Positions 1 to 10,595 are shown, counted from the stretch's first letter. The stretch: 64,000 nt of DNA from an uncultured bacterium (GCA_902780525.1 CACZFL010000003.1:124001-188000); one strand, 5' to 3'. Program-made: numbers and translations. Notes: generated by a model not told the origin, from the letters alone.

Positions 1-1280
1 AACTCATCAACAATATGCGGCCCGAGAGCGGTTTTTGCGATAAGTGAACGCTGCAGACAATCGAGAGCTTCGTGAAGGCTTCCCGGAAGTGATTCTATTT
101 TCAGACGTTTACGTTCTTTATCGGAAAGCTTGTAAATGTTTGACTCAACCGGTTTTGGCGGTTCAATTTTATTGCGGACACCGTCTAAACAAGCAGCTAA
201 AATTGTTGCAAATGCCAAATACGGGTTGCAGCTAGGGTCAGGAGAACGAAGTTCAACACGGGTTGAAACTCCGCGTTTTGCAGGAACTCTTAACAATGCA
301 CTTCTGTTAGCCAAAGACCACGCCATATAAACAGGAGCTTCATATCCCGGAACAATACGTTTATAGCTATTTACAGTCGGGTTAAGAATAGCCGTAATAC
401 TTTTTACATGTTTAAGCAAACCGCCGATAGCATATCTTGCTGTATCAGAAAGCTGATATTCACCTTTAGGATCATAGAAAGCATTTTTGCCTTTAAGGTC
501 GGAAAGTGAAATATTGCAGTGCATACCGGAACCGTTGATACCGAAAATAGGTTTTGGCATAAATGTTGCGTGAAGCCCGTATTGAGCAGCAATTGCTTTT
601 ACTGCTATTCTGAAGGTAACAACGTTATCGGCTGTTGTTAATATGTCGGAGTATTTGAAATCAATTTCGTGCTGACCGTCAGCTACTTCGTGGTGTGAAG
701 CTTCAATATCAAATCCCATATCCTGAAGAGTGCTTACAATGTCGGAACGAACTTCTTCGCCCAAATCATCAGGACCTACGTCATAATACCCTGCTCTGTC
801 ATGAGTTTTTGTTGTAATATGTCCTTCTTCATCTTTTTCAAACAGGAAAAACTCAGCTTCAGGTCCGATATTCATAGAGAAACCGAGTTTTTTGGCTTCT
901 GCCATAAGTCTTTTTAAATTACATCTCGGACAGCCTTCAAACGGGGTGCCGTCAGCGTTATAAATATCACAAATTACACGTGCTGAATTTCTGCCGTTTT
1001 GTTCCTGCCATGGAAGTATTTGGAAGGTATTTTTATCCGGATAGAAAAACATATCTGATGTTTCAATATTCCTGAAACCCTTGATTGATGAACCATCAAG
1101 CATAATTTCATTGTTCAGAACCCTGTCAATGTGTTCCGAAGGTACAGCCATATTTTTAACCTGACCGTTAATATCAACGAATTGAAGTTTGATAAATTGA
1201 ACGTCATACTCTTCAATCATTTTTTTGATATCTTCATCTGTATATTTTCTGCCGTCTAATGGCTGATGCATAAATTCCAT
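1..1280 (-). CDS. glnA: Glutamine synthetase type I, 3' end outside the window
   Basis: The reverse complement reads as glutamine synthetase, which makes glutamine from glutamate, ammonia and ATP in the cytoplasm. About 426 codons are present with no stop, so roughly the last 15-20 residues lie beyond position 1. The start at 1280 (MEFMHQPLDGRKY) is preceded by a strong GGAGGGAG Shine-Dalgarno sequence at 1284-1291. Visible family segments are GPEAEFFLF, DVEASHHEVADGQHEI-like (here DIEASHHEVADGQHEI), GSGMHCN and the NRSALLRVP / STRVELRSPDPSCNPYLAF block. After that comes NIYKLSDKER, as in the Bacillus/Thermotoga GSI-alpha enzymes; I see no adenylylation-loop tyrosine context. The gene is divergent from the giant gene at 1491. 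Identification is firm; only the C-terminus is unseen. Confidence 0.97.
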   Translation of the reverse strand, partial: MEFMHQPLDGRKYTDEDIKKMIEEYDVQFIKLQFVDINGQVKNMAVPSEHIDRVLNNEIMLDGSSIKGFRNIETSDMFFYPDKNTFQILPWQEQNGRNSARVICDIYNADGTPFEGCPRCNLKRLMAEAKKLGFSMNIGPEAEFFLFEKDEEGHITTKTHDRAGYYDVGPDDLGEEVRSDIVSTLQDMGFDIEASHHEVADGQHEIDFKYSDILTTADNVVTFRIAVKAIAAQYGLHATFMPKPIFGINGSGMHCNISLSDLKGKNAFYDPKGEYQLSDTARYAIGGLLKHVKSITAILNPTVNSYKRIVPGYEAPVYMAWSLANRSALLRVPAKRGVSTRVELRSPDPSCNPYLAFATILAACLDGVRNKIEPPKPVESNIYKLSDKERKRLKIESLPGSLHEALDCLQRSLIAKTALGPHIVDE

Positions 1281-1490
1281 ATACTCCCTCCTTATACTAA
1301 TGGTTTAATAATATATTATTTTTGCTCTCAAGGTCAATAGATTGTGTATTAAGAATATATTAAATTTTGAATGTAAACATTTGTAACAAAAACAGTTTTT
1401 TTCATACTTTTCATTAAAGTTTTATCAATATGTGCCGTTAAACATCTAGTAAGGCTGTGTATATTCTCCCGTATAAGATAAAGGTAAGTA

Positions 1491-4400
1491 ATGGAAGTAA
1501 GTCTAAATAAGTTTTCAAAAGATATGCAGGCAAAGATTATGGCTGCATTTCGGAACGATAATAAAATTGATGACAAGGAAGCCCAAGAAATCGGGTTGTC
1601 CAAAGAAGAAGCTGCCGAATTATCGTTGGAACTTGCGGGTATATTGCATAACAAAGGTGATTATACAGAATTTACGCAAAAAGACAAAGAAGGAAATAAA
1701 CAAACACTTACTTTATACGGAAATAAACAGGAAGGACCTTTAAAACTCACATTAGACAGTATAGAGTTTTACGCTAAAAAATATCCCGATGCCAACATAA
1801 AAAGTGCATATCTGAAAAACGGAATTGTATCTCTTCTGGACAAAAATGGTGAGATAGCAAAAGACAGCGCAGGGAATGATATCACAGTTAATTTTAACAA
1901 GCAAGCTGCTAAAACGAATATTGATTTGGTTGGGTTTTATCTTAATCATGCCGGCGAAAGTTTTGATGTTAACAAAATGATAGAGTATCAGACTTTGCAG
2001 GATAAACTTAACTCCACTCCTGAAACAGAGGAAAGTTTTGCTCAGCTCAAATTCGATATAGAAGTTCAAAAACTCGGTATGATGAGTTATGACGAAAGAA
2101 AAGATTATATAACTTCAAAAATGTGGAAGGCATATCAAAACAAAGATTATTCCGCATGGGCAGATGCAATTGGCGAATTTTACGGTTATGAATGCGAGCA
2201 GATTGATGATGCTTTGAAAGTTCGAGCTGCAAAAGATTTTGTAAAAGACAAAACAAGACTTACAGCTCTGGTTGAATATATTGATAAACACGTTGATGAC
2301 CATTCAGCAGAACTAAGCGGTGAAGAACTAATTTGGGAAGTCGTAAAAGGTGTAGGAGACTCAATAGACAGTTTTATAGGTACACAGGGTGTAACAATGA
2401 TTATGGGTTTTGGTGCAGCAACAAAACTCGCAACATCGGTTCCAAAAATCGGCGGAATTTTAGGTGGAGCTATTCAGGCTTACTTTGGGACAGAAGGTTC
2501 TGTTTTGATTGGTTCTGGGGTTATTGATTTAGCTCAGGCTGAAACAAAAGAACAGGCCCGCGGAGCCGGTGCAAACATAGGGCTTGGTGCAATTATGGTT
2601 CGCGGAGCTAAAAAATCTGTTGGTGAAACTTTTAAAGCTATAGAATATAAACAATTTCGTTCAAAAATTCTTGATACTACAATTCTTGAACAAGTTAAAG
2701 AGATTAGCGATGCTATAGACGGTCAGCCGTATTCTAAAGAGCAAAAACTGGTTTTGAAAACGGATTGCGCAAAGCAGTATATAAAAATTGAAGAATACAG
2801 AAAAGCTAACCAAGAGATAAAAAACGAGGTAAAAGAAGAACCCACCACTTCTAATTCTTCAAAACAGCCAGTTGCCGAGGGGCAAGAAAGAGAAGGTAGC
2901 GTCGGTGTTGCTCCACAGTCTGAACCCTCTGAAATAAAATCTTATGAGGATTTAACGGTTCTTTCAACTTTGGAAGGACGAGTGGATTATGCAAAATCTC
3001 AGGGACTTAAAGAAAGTGGTATTACACCTGCAGAAGCCGAAGCAATGTATAAAAAAAGAGGGTTTACGGATGCTGATATAGAAGAAGTCCGTAAGGCAAA
3101 TCCTGATGCAGATAAATGGATGCAAACATTTGAAATATTTAGCGAAATTAAAGACAGTGATTCAAACTTAGACAACATGTCTGTTGCAAAAATAAAAGAA
3201 GAAATAATTGATATGGCTGATGAAAAACTGGCAGATCAGCGACTGTTTGCTTTTATTAACGAAAATAATTTACAATGGGCGCAGGAAAACTTACATTCAC
3301 CTGACAGAATTAGTGCAATGAAAGATTTGTATCAATTCCTTGATGAGTTGGAAGATAGCAAAACAAATTTTCCCGAACAATACAGGATAGCAAAACTGGC
3401 GCAAAGACTTACTGGTGAACCGTTTGCAAAACTTATGAATGATGCCGGGAATATCTGGAGTGAAGAACAATTTGTTTCGTTTACTCCCGAGCGAATAACA
3501 GCAGCCAAAAAGATTTCAGATACTTTAGGCAGAGAATTTGAATTATTTGATGCAAGAGATATAGAAAATCCTGAACTAATTACTCCTGAATTTCTTAAAG
3601 AGTACAAATCTGCGAAAGAACAGCTGGAAGAAATGAATATTACGTTTGATTCCGGTATGCGAAATCCTGTTTATTATCTGACAGATGTTAAAAAAGTCAT
3701 TGAGTTAATCAAAAAAGAAGAACTGGATTTTACGTGGTATCAGGGTAAAGAAGGAAGCGCAGCGGTACCCGGATTCATCGTGCAGCAAATATTAGATAAT
3801 CCGCAAAAACTACACAACATAAAAGTGTTTATAGATGTGTGTTCACATGAAGCAATAGCAAAATATTCGGCTTCAATTGTTGACATTGCTTTTAAAGAAG
3901 GTGCGGATAATCCTCAGGGTGTCGGAAAACTCATTAATCAACTTGCTAAATGTATGTGTACAGATAGCAAATTTGACCCGAAAAATTTTATAAACACAAT
4001 AAGTGATTACGGAAGAAAAGAAAATATAAACTGGCAGGGTGTTGCTAATTTGCTGGAAGTTTATGTCAATGACAACTTATTGTTTGAGCCTGAAAGATAT
4101 ATGGTTGTCGCTAACGGCGACTACAATGGTGCAGTGAAACTTCTTAACGAGCTTAAAACTTTCTTTGACAAACAAGAAGGAAATTTGATTGGAAGTGAAG
4201 ACGGCGGGCTCGTAGAAAACCGTTACATGAGTTTTCTGGTTAATTACTGGTCTAAAATAGTAAGAAATGAAACAGTTGATTTTAATAATGCAACAGAGCG
4301 AGTTAAACAACTGGAAGAAAAATTTTTACCGAGTGATATCGGTGATTATGAAACTTTTGAACGAATTTTAATCTCAGAAGATAACGGTATTGTTGAAAAA

Positions 4401-7400
4401 TTAGAAATTGTTTCAAAAAAAGGTTTAAAAGCAGAATATGACAGAATTGTAAATTATATAGATAATCCTAATGTAACAGTAGAAGATTTTACACGCAATC
4501 TGGAATTGCTTGATAGATTTTCAAAAGGTTCTGATATAAAATCAGCGAAACAGTTGAATGCTGATATGAGACTGCGTTTTGCAAATTCTGTTTTGACAAA
4601 CAAAGAATTAGTAGATTTGTTTGACAGAATCGGTGACAAGTTGTCCAATGAAGATAAAATATATCTTTTTGGTGCATGTTCTCATGATGGTGCATATTCT
4701 GAATTTATACAGTCGGCTCTTGATGTTATTAATAAAATGATAAAAGAAAATTTTCCTCCAAAAGATTTTTCACTTATTATGAAATCGCTTCGAAAAGCAA
4801 ATGCAGAAGATTTTATTCAAAAACTGGTTTTTGATAAAAATACTAAATTGCCAACAGAAATTGCAAGTGAAATACTTAGCAAAACAAACGGATCTGTACG
4901 GAAAGAATTAGCAGAAATCTTATGTTTTGATAAGGAACTTAACTTCCCCAAAAATGAAATTCCCAAGATTCTTGAACAATTAAATCAAAGAAATACAGAC
5001 CTTGCAACAAAATTATGTACGGATAAAGAACTCAATTACCCAAAAGATAAAATAGCGGAGCTTATACGTACTGCAGGATATAGTCAGGCAAAAGCTGATT
5101 TTATTGAAAAAATGGTTTATACAAAAGATTTTTCTCACAATAATCTTGTAAAAATATCTAACAGTGCGGTATCAGAAGCAAAAATAGATGAAATAGAACA
5201 GGCTTTTAATACTCCTGAAATCAGAAAATGGGCAGACAAAATCCTTGGTGATTTTGATGTTGAAACAGTCCTAAATCTTACAAGAACACAAAAGAAACTT
5301 TTTGCCGAAGCTAAACAGGCTAATGAAGCATTAGAAATACAAATGAGAAAAGATGCAGCACGTCAGATTCAGCTTGAACATTCTGCAGCAGAAGTTAAAG
5401 CTGACCCGATGGCACTTGATAAAATATCTTCTGCACTTATTGAACTCGGTGTTCCGGAAGGCATGGCAAAAAACGCTTATGCAAAACTCTGTGTTAACTC
5501 AAATGGAAATGTTGATTATACAAAACTTGAAGCAGCAAAATCTCTTATAAAGGCCTACGGATTCTATACAAGAGTTAACAAAAAAGGTCAAACAGCAGTA
5601 AATCCGAATCTGACACCAAAAGATATTACTGATATTTTCAAGCTTGCAACAGGTGACAAAATGTCGGCTGAAAATGGTGAGTTCAGACCACAGATTATAC
5701 AGGATATAATTACCCTGAAAGAATGCGGAGTTGACGACATCAAGTTTGCAATGAACCTTGCTTCCGTTAAAAACATGAGCTTCATTGAAATGAAAGCCAG
5801 ATTCAAAGGCGAAACAAGACAGGATATAGCAAAGAGAACAGACGTGGTAAATAATGAGGTAAAAGAAGCCCTCAAATCCCGCGGCATCGACCTTGACGCA
5901 GTTAAAGAAAAAGCCTTAACTTCGGATAAAAAAATTGAAGAAATGAGCATAAAAGAAGGGCAGGGCAAAACAGGAAATATCCGTACATTAGAATCAATTG
6001 TCGGTACGGAGAAAGTTGTGCTTAACAAATACAAAGCAGAGCTTGACCCAAGCGTATGGCAAGACGAAGCTGCTTTCAAACGCTGGGCGGAAGAAAAACT
6101 TGCAGATATTACTGACTGGGAAAAACACCCTGAATATAATGCTAAGGGCAGATTTGATGCATATAATCAGCCCCGTAAAGAAGCTTTTGAAAAATGGGTT
6201 GAATATCTTAACTCAGAAGAATGTAATGTCCATGATGATGTGTTTGCAAAACTTCTTTTCCTTGACGGTTTAACTTCTGAAATGAAACCCGATAATGCCT
6301 ATACTCCGCCAGAAATATCCCACGGAGCTTTTGAGGCTGTATATAATCAGCTGCTTGAAGGCAATACAACAGTATCATTAACAAAAGCCTACGCTTCATA
6401 TAACAGAACAAAAGCAATCCAAAAATACGGAAAAGAAACAACTTCACAGGATGGAGTAAACGGTATTTGGGTAAGAATACCATCCGGAGGGAAACGAGGT
6501 GAGCCTCTGTACGACGAACATATTGCAATGATTCAGGCGCTTTCGGAAGGTTCAAGCTGGTGTCTGAGATTTGAAAATGCGCATACATATCTGGGATACG
6601 GTGACCTTCACTTCTTTATAACAAAACAAGCTGACGGTTCATTTGTTTCTCAAACAGCAATTAATGTTCTGCCTGACGGCAGAATCAGAGAAATAGAAAA
6701 GCGTTATAATCAGGACAGAACAGTTCCTGTACCATATGTTCAGGTTATTAAAGAATGGAAAGACGCTAACAAATTTACCGGCATGGATTCTGAAATGCAA
6801 CAAGCACTTGATGCGAAACCTGAGTTTGACAGACAAAAAGCCAAATTTGCAGAGCTTCAGAAAAACGGTGACGTCAAAGGCATATTTAAAGAACTTGGAT
6901 TAGAGACTGGAAATTATGAAGGCGGCGGATATTATATTAAAAGTTCTAACACGCAACAGGTTGCGTATACTCCGTTTATAAAAGGTAAACCGTACACGCT
7001 GTTTGACCTCGGAATTAATGAAAACCTGTTGATGAAAGATGTTGTTCAGGTTGTCGGCAGTATGCACCTTGAAGGGTCTGCACTCACTTCCGCACCAAAA
7101 TTGAAATGTGTTACAGGTTATATTAATTTTGGTGATAACAAAATTGGCGATTTGCGTTCTCTGGAACAATTGGGTAACAGAACAGTTCAGTGGGAAAAAC
7201 CTGTAGTAAAAACTCCTGCAAAAATAAGAGAAGAAGGAAACCGATATAATGAAAAAGAAGATTTGACAGAACATGAAAGAATAATGAAACGAATTGCCGA
7301 AATGGATGCTGATTACATAGCAAATAAAGCGGTAGAAAATGGTGAAACAGAACCCCAAAAAACTCCTACATGGGAAGAAATGCAGGAAAGACGTCTGCCG

Positions 7401-8795
7401 GATTTTTCTGACAATGAAGATCTATACGATAAGCTTCTTGAGGATCTGGGTAAAGTTGATTACAGCACGATAGATATATCAGATTTTGAGCAGTCAGCTT
7501 CAATAATTAAAAACAAACAACTCAAAAAAGTAGCTGAAACTATTTGCAAAAATGAACAACTTTCCAAATCACTTCTGAGTTACATAAGAGATATTGATGC
7601 GGGTCTGGAAAATATTAAGGATAACAGACTGGCAAAATACTTAAGAGATGAACTTAAAAAACTATCTTCAGCCGATTATGAGCCAGACAGATATGAAGAA
7701 GGTATTTTTAGCGAAAGTGATTTCTTCAGAGCGCTTGGAGATATCGGTGAAATAGTTGATGTTTATAATACTTTGAATGGAAATTATACAAGATATCAAT
7801 CGGTTGAACTTCTGGGTTCTGATTTATTCTCCGAGACAAGCAGACCGGCTGGTATTATGAAAAGAAACAGAATGTTTGCATTTATGATGTCATTAGAAGG
7901 AAATGTTAAATCGCCCAAAACAACTGAGTTTGAAAACATGGCAAAAACAGAAGCCCTGGAACAGCTTTCAAATAAAACGGAAATGCTTGATTATATGTAC
8001 GAAAAATTCTATGTTTCTAAAATAGAAGATCCCAAGGTGCGTAAGCTATGCCGCGATATTAACAAAACATACGGAACAAGAGTTCTTCTTTCGGTCAATA
8101 CGCGCGACATAAAAAGAGCTTTGAAAGTTGTACAAAAAGAACTTGAAAACTGGACAAAAGTCAGTGAAGGAAAAGCAAGGCTTCCGAGAATCTTAGATTT
8201 AAACTCTTTTGACGAGGCCTATCAAAGCTCAGCTGCATATACTAATATAAGAGGAAATATTCATCATAACGGTGCAAAAATATATAACCCAAGAATAATT
8301 CGTCACGAAATTATGCATCTCAACGAATCTTCTACTTCAGCAAGATATGCACGTGATGTGAAACTTGCACAACTTATTCGTTCTATAATTCCAACCAAAA
8401 CAATAAAACAAGGCAACACCGAAAAAGAAGTTCTTGATTGGGATAATTGTAAATACAGAGAAGAATTCCTGAAAGCAGGAGTTGATCCTGAGCACATATC
8501 ATATGCTTATACAAACAGAAATGAGTTCTTATCCGTAGCGGCAGAAGGTGACTTAAGTCAATATTCACATGAATTTAAAGAAATTCTTAAAAAAATGGGA
8601 ATGCCTGAATACGTATTTAATCTGCCGACAGATGATATTATAATTGAAGTTAATGTTGACAGAGCACGAGATGTTATAAAAGAACATCCGGATGCTAGTT
8701 ATGATGAGCTTGTAAGATATTTCCAAGAAAAAAAGGAAATGCAACAGCGTAGAGCAGATGCTCTGTTTGATAAATTGTTCGGTAAAAAAGATTAG
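1491..8795 (+). CDS. Giant 2434-residue multidomain protein with C-terminal HEIMH zinc-peptidase motif
   Basis: I do not recognise this protein as a whole. No signal peptide is visible. Residues ~20-30 hold a degenerate EF-hand-like stretch (NDNKIDDKEAQE). Residues ~290-370 are glycine-rich and hydrophobic and could insert into a membrane. Residues ~440-485 form a Glu/Ser/Pro linker. Residues ~1110-1230 carry helical repeats of about 40 residues with recurring FDKxxxxP / TDKELNYP cores. Around W1690 there is an SSWCLRF...YLGYGDLHFF block, and residues ~1848-1895 look like two degenerate leucine-rich repeats. Near the end, HEIMH (residues 2272-2276) followed by NRNEFLSVAAEGD (E2345) fits a HExxH...E zinc metallopeptidase such as the lethal-factor/MtfA-like groups. 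The size and architecture suggest a secreted or injected effector, or a large self-processing surface protein; that is inference. It stands alone, with repeats downstream. Confidence 0.85.
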   Translation: MEVSLNKFSKDMQAKIMAAFRNDNKIDDKEAQEIGLSKEEAAELSLELAGILHNKGDYTEFTQKDKEGNKQTLTLYGNKQEGPLKLTLDSIEFYAKKYPDANIKSAYLKNGIVSLLDKNGEIAKDSAGNDITVNFNKQAAKTNIDLVGFYLNHAGESFDVNKMIEYQTLQDKLNSTPETEESFAQLKFDIEVQKLGMMSYDERKDYITSKMWKAYQNKDYSAWADAIGEFYGYECEQIDDALKVRAAKDFVKDKTRLTALVEYIDKHVDDHSAELSGEELIWEVVKGVGDSIDSFIGTQGVTMIMGFGAATKLATSVPKIGGILGGAIQAYFGTEGSVLIGSGVIDLAQAETKEQARGAGANIGLGAIMVRGAKKSVGETFKAIEYKQFRSKILDTTILEQVKEISDAIDGQPYSKEQKLVLKTDCAKQYIKIEEYRKANQEIKNEVKEEPTTSNSSKQPVAEGQEREGSVGVAPQSEPSEIKSYEDLTVLSTLEGRVDYAKSQGLKESGITPAEAEAMYKKRGFTDADIEEVRKANPDADKWMQTFEIFSEIKDSDSNLDNMSVAKIKEEIIDMADEKLADQRLFAFINENNLQWAQENLHSPDRISAMKDLYQFLDELEDSKTNFPEQYRIAKLAQRLTGEPFAKLMNDAGNIWSEEQFVSFTPERITAAKKISDTLGREFELFDARDIENPELITPEFLKEYKSAKEQLEEMNITFDSGMRNPVYYLTDVKKVIELIKKEELDFTWYQGKEGSAAVPGFIVQQILDNPQKLHNIKVFIDVCSHEAIAKYSASIVDIAFKEGADNPQGVGKLINQLAKCMCTDSKFDPKNFINTISDYGRKENINWQGVANLLEVYVNDNLLFEPERYMVVANGDYNGAVKLLNELKTFFDKQEGNLIGSEDGGLVENRYMSFLVNYWSKIVRNETVDFNNATERVKQLEEKFLPSDIGDYETFERILISEDNGIVEKLEIVSKKGLKAEYDRIVNYIDNPNVTVEDFTRNLELLDRFSKGSDIKSAKQLNADMRLRFANSVLTNKELVDLFDRIGDKLSNEDKIYLFGACSHDGAYSEFIQSALDVINKMIKENFPPKDFSLIMKSLRKANAEDFIQKLVFDKNTKLPTEIASEILSKTNGSVRKELAEILCFDKELNFPKNEIPKILEQLNQRNTDLATKLCTDKELNYPKDKIAELIRTAGYSQAKADFIEKMVYTKDFSHNNLVKISNSAVSEAKIDEIEQAFNTPEIRKWADKILGDFDVETVLNLTRTQKKLFAEAKQANEALEIQMRKDAARQIQLEHSAAEVKADPMALDKISSALIELGVPEGMAKNAYAKLCVNSNGNVDYTKLEAAKSLIKAYGFYTRVNKKGQTAVNPNLTPKDITDIFKLATGDKMSAENGEFRPQIIQDIITLKECGVDDIKFAMNLASVKNMSFIEMKARFKGETRQDIAKRTDVVNNEVKEALKSRGIDLDAVKEKALTSDKKIEEMSIKEGQGKTGNIRTLESIVGTEKVVLNKYKAELDPSVWQDEAAFKRWAEEKLADITDWEKHPEYNAKGRFDAYNQPRKEAFEKWVEYLNSEECNVHDDVFAKLLFLDGLTSEMKPDNAYTPPEISHGAFEAVYNQLLEGNTTVSLTKAYASYNRTKAIQKYGKETTSQDGVNGIWVRIPSGGKRGEPLYDEHIAMIQALSEGSSWCLRFENAHTYLGYGDLHFFITKQADGSFVSQTAINVLPDGRIREIEKRYNQDRTVPVPYVQVIKEWKDANKFTGMDSEMQQALDAKPEFDRQKAKFAELQKNGDVKGIFKELGLETGNYEGGGYYIKSSNTQQVAYTPFIKGKPYTLFDLGINENLLMKDVVQVVGSMHLEGSALTSAPKLKCVTGYINFGDNKIGDLRSLEQLGNRTVQWEKPVVKTPAKIREEGNRYNEKEDLTEHERIMKRIAEMDADYIANKAVENGETEPQKTPTWEEMQERRLPDFSDNEDLYDKLLEDLGKVDYSTIDISDFEQSASIIKNKQLKKVAETICKNEQLSKSLLSYIRDIDAGLENIKDNRLAKYLRDELKKLSSADYEPDRYEEGIFSESDFFRALGDIGEIVDVYNTLNGNYTRYQSVELLGSDLFSETSRPAGIMKRNRMFAFMMSLEGNVKSPKTTEFENMAKTEALEQLSNKTEMLDYMYEKFYVSKIEDPKVRKLCRDINKTYGTRVLLSVNTRDIKRALKVVQKELENWTKVSEGKARLPRILDLNSFDEAYQSSAAYTNIRGNIHHNGAKIYNPRIIRHEIMHLNESSTSARYARDVKLAQLIRSIIPTKTIKQGNTEKEVLDWDNCKYREEFLKAGVDPEHISYAYTNRNEFLSVAAEGDLSQYSHEFKEILKKMGMPEYVFNLPTDDIIIEVNVDRARDVIKEHPDASYDELVRYFQEKKEMQQRRADALFDKLFGKKD

Positions 8796-8802
8796 TAAGT
8801 TT

Positions 8803-8886
8803 ATTGTCCCTTGACTGTTTACCTTTGACTATTTACCCCCAAATATTTACTCCCAAATATTTACCCCTGGATATTTACCCCTGACT
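8803..8886. repeat. Intergenic tandem repeat cluster A, 14-nt units
   Basis: Six head-to-tail units of exactly 14 nt start at 8803, 8817, 8831, 8845, 8859 and 8873. The best-conserved unit is ATTTACCCCTGGAT; the first two are degenerate. The same core recurs with the same period at 31222 and 52199, and singly elsewhere. The cluster fills much of the gap between the giant gene and the coiled-coil gene at 8984. Confidence 0.85.
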
Positions 8887-8983
8887 GAATCTTATTTTCG
8901 TAAATATTTGTTACAAATAGTAGAAATTAAACTTTGTATCTAATAGAATATTAAAGGAGAAAAGATAGAGGGGATTATTAGGC

Positions 8984-9508
8984 ATGGATACTAATTCTAA
9001 TAAAGTACTTTTACCAAACGATGTCAGAAGATTACTGAATGTTGACAACAAAGAGATAGTTGAGTTATGCAAAAAAACTTCTGTAAACCCTAAGAAAAAT
9101 AAACTCGGTCAAATATATTTTTCTGTTGATGAAGTTAAAAAGTTAAAAAGTGCCAAATCCTCAATTTTAACAGGAAATGGAATAAAAAAAATGAATAAAA
9201 ATGAAACTTTACCCGTTATGACAAAACCGAATTCACAAGCTGTTGTAAATGGCTTACTGGAAACTTTAAACAGAATGGAAAATAATATTACATCATCTAT
9301 GACAAAGCTTATTGATGAAAAACTTGAAGGTATGGATGATGTTGTTCTTGAGCTTGTTCGCTGTAAAACAGAAAACGAAAACCTTAAAAATAAAGTAAAT
9401 GAGCTTAATAAAGAAAACTTTAAACTTAAAAATATTTTAAACAGTTTTAAACCCTTATTTGCAGGGTTCTATATTAAAAAGGAAGAAGAAGATAGTATCT
9501 TACTTTAG
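8984..9508 (+). CDS. MerR-like DNA-binding protein with C-terminal coiled coil
   Basis: 174 residues. Residues ~8-55 (LLPNDVRRLLNV...YFSVDEVKKLK) have the helix-turn-helix plus wing pattern of MerR-type domains. Residues ~85-155 form a charged heptad-rich coiled coil (ENENLKNKVNELNKEN). This layout resembles RacA-like chromosome-anchoring or nucleoid proteins rather than ligand-binding MerR regulators, but I cannot assign a named family. It lies 27 nt upstream of recA on the same strand, so the two are probably co-transcribed. A weaker-looking GGGG/GGAG region precedes ATG. A second protein of the same layout is at 31765. Function is inferred only from architecture. Confidence 0.7.
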   Translation: MDTNSNKVLLPNDVRRLLNVDNKEIVELCKKTSVNPKKNKLGQIYFSVDEVKKLKSAKSSILTGNGIKKMNKNETLPVMTKPNSQAVVNGLLETLNRMENNITSSMTKLIDEKLEGMDDVVLELVRCKTENENLKNKVNELNKENFKLKNILNSFKPLFAGFYIKKEEEDSILL

Positions 9509-9535
9509 TAACTCAATCACACAAAAGGAGTTAAT

Positions 9536-10558
9536 ATGGCAGTAAAAGAAGAAGAAAAAAACGCTGTATCCGACGAAAGACAAAAAGCGTTAAAACTTGC
9601 TATAGATAAAATAGAAAAAGATTTTGGTAAAGGCGCAATAATGAAGCTTGGCGACAAACCGTCAGTAAGTGTCGAAACAATCCCGACAGGAGCTCTTGCT
9701 CTTGACGTTGCGCTTGGCGTAGGCGGTATCCCGAGAGGACGTATTATAGAAGTTTACGGACCTGAATCATCAGGAAAAACAACTTTGGCACAACATATTG
9801 TTGCTGAATGTCAGAAAAAAGGCGGTATTGCGGCATTCGTTGATGCGGAACACGCACTTGACCCTGAATATGCAAGGAACTTAGGGGTTAATATTGATGA
9901 GTTGTTGATTTCACAACCTGATACAGGTGAACAGGCTCTTGATATTACGGAAGAACTTGTTCGCTCAGGTGCAGTTGATATTATCGTTGTTGACTCTGTC
10001 GCAGCACTTGTTCCTAAGGCTGAAATCGAAGGCTCTATGGAAGATCAGCAAATGGGCTTGCAGGCTCGCTTGATGTCAAAAGCTCTAAGAAAATTAACCG
10101 GTATTATCGGTAAAACAAATACTACGGTTATTTTCATTAACCAGTTAAGACAAAAAATCGGCGTTATGTACGGAAACCCTGAAACAACAACAGGTGGTAA
10201 CGCACTTAAATACTATGCGTCTGTTCGTATGGAAATAAAGAGAGTAGAAGGTTTAAAAGGTGACGGCGAAGATGTCGGAAACCACGTTCGTGTAAGAGTA
10301 TTAAAGAACAAGGTTGCACCGCCTTTCAGAACAGCAGAGTTTGATATCATTTTTGGTAAAGGCATCTGCAAAATCGGTAACATCTTAGATGTAGCTGTTG
10401 ATTTGGATATTGTGAAAAAAGCAGGAGCATGGTTTAGCTTCAATGATGAAAAATTGGGTCAGGGAAGAGATAAAGCAAAAGAATTTCTTGCAGCTAACCC
10501 TGATATTTTGAATACGGTTGAAAAATTAGTCAGAGAAAAACTGGCTGAGAATTCTTAG
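9536..10558 (+). CDS. recA: Recombinase RecA
   Basis: 340 residues, full length for RecA, the DNA-dependent ATPase that drives homologous strand exchange and stimulates LexA-type self-cleavage. Walker A is GPESSGKTT at residues 75-83, followed by the conserved [16 protein letters not shown] block, Walker B-like [12 protein letters not shown], the [16 protein letters not shown] helix and [37 protein letters not shown] precedes the ATG with good spacing. It follows the MerR-like coiled-coil gene by 27 nt and is ended by a clear terminator at 10596. Confidence 0.99.
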   Translation: MAVKEEEKNAVSDERQKALKLAIDKIEKDFGKGAIMKLGDKPSVSVETIPTGALALDVALGVGGIPRGRIIEVYGPESSGKTTLAQHIVAECQKKGGIAAFVDAEHALDPEYARNLGVNIDELLISQPDTGEQALDITEELVRSGAVDIIVVDSVAALVPKAEIEGSMEDQQMGLQARLMSKALRKLTGIIGKTNTTVIFINQLRQKIGVMYGNPETTTGGNALKYYASVRMEIKRVEGLKGDGEDVGNHVRVRVLKNKVAPPFRTAEFDIIFGKGICKIGNILDVAVDLDIVKKAGAWFSFNDEKLGQGRDKAKEFLAANPDILNTVEKLVREKLAENS

Positions 10559-10595
10559 AAGCAAGTTTATATATAGCAAAGTTAATATATCAAGA

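Noticed and set aside
5588-6079. 163-residue ORF antisense to the giant gene
   Set aside because: Shadow frame of a clearly coding plus-strand gene, serine/leucine-rich and without a ribosome binding site.
8803-8886. Possible CRISPR array in the tandem repeats
   Set aside because: Units are 14 nt with no unique spacers.
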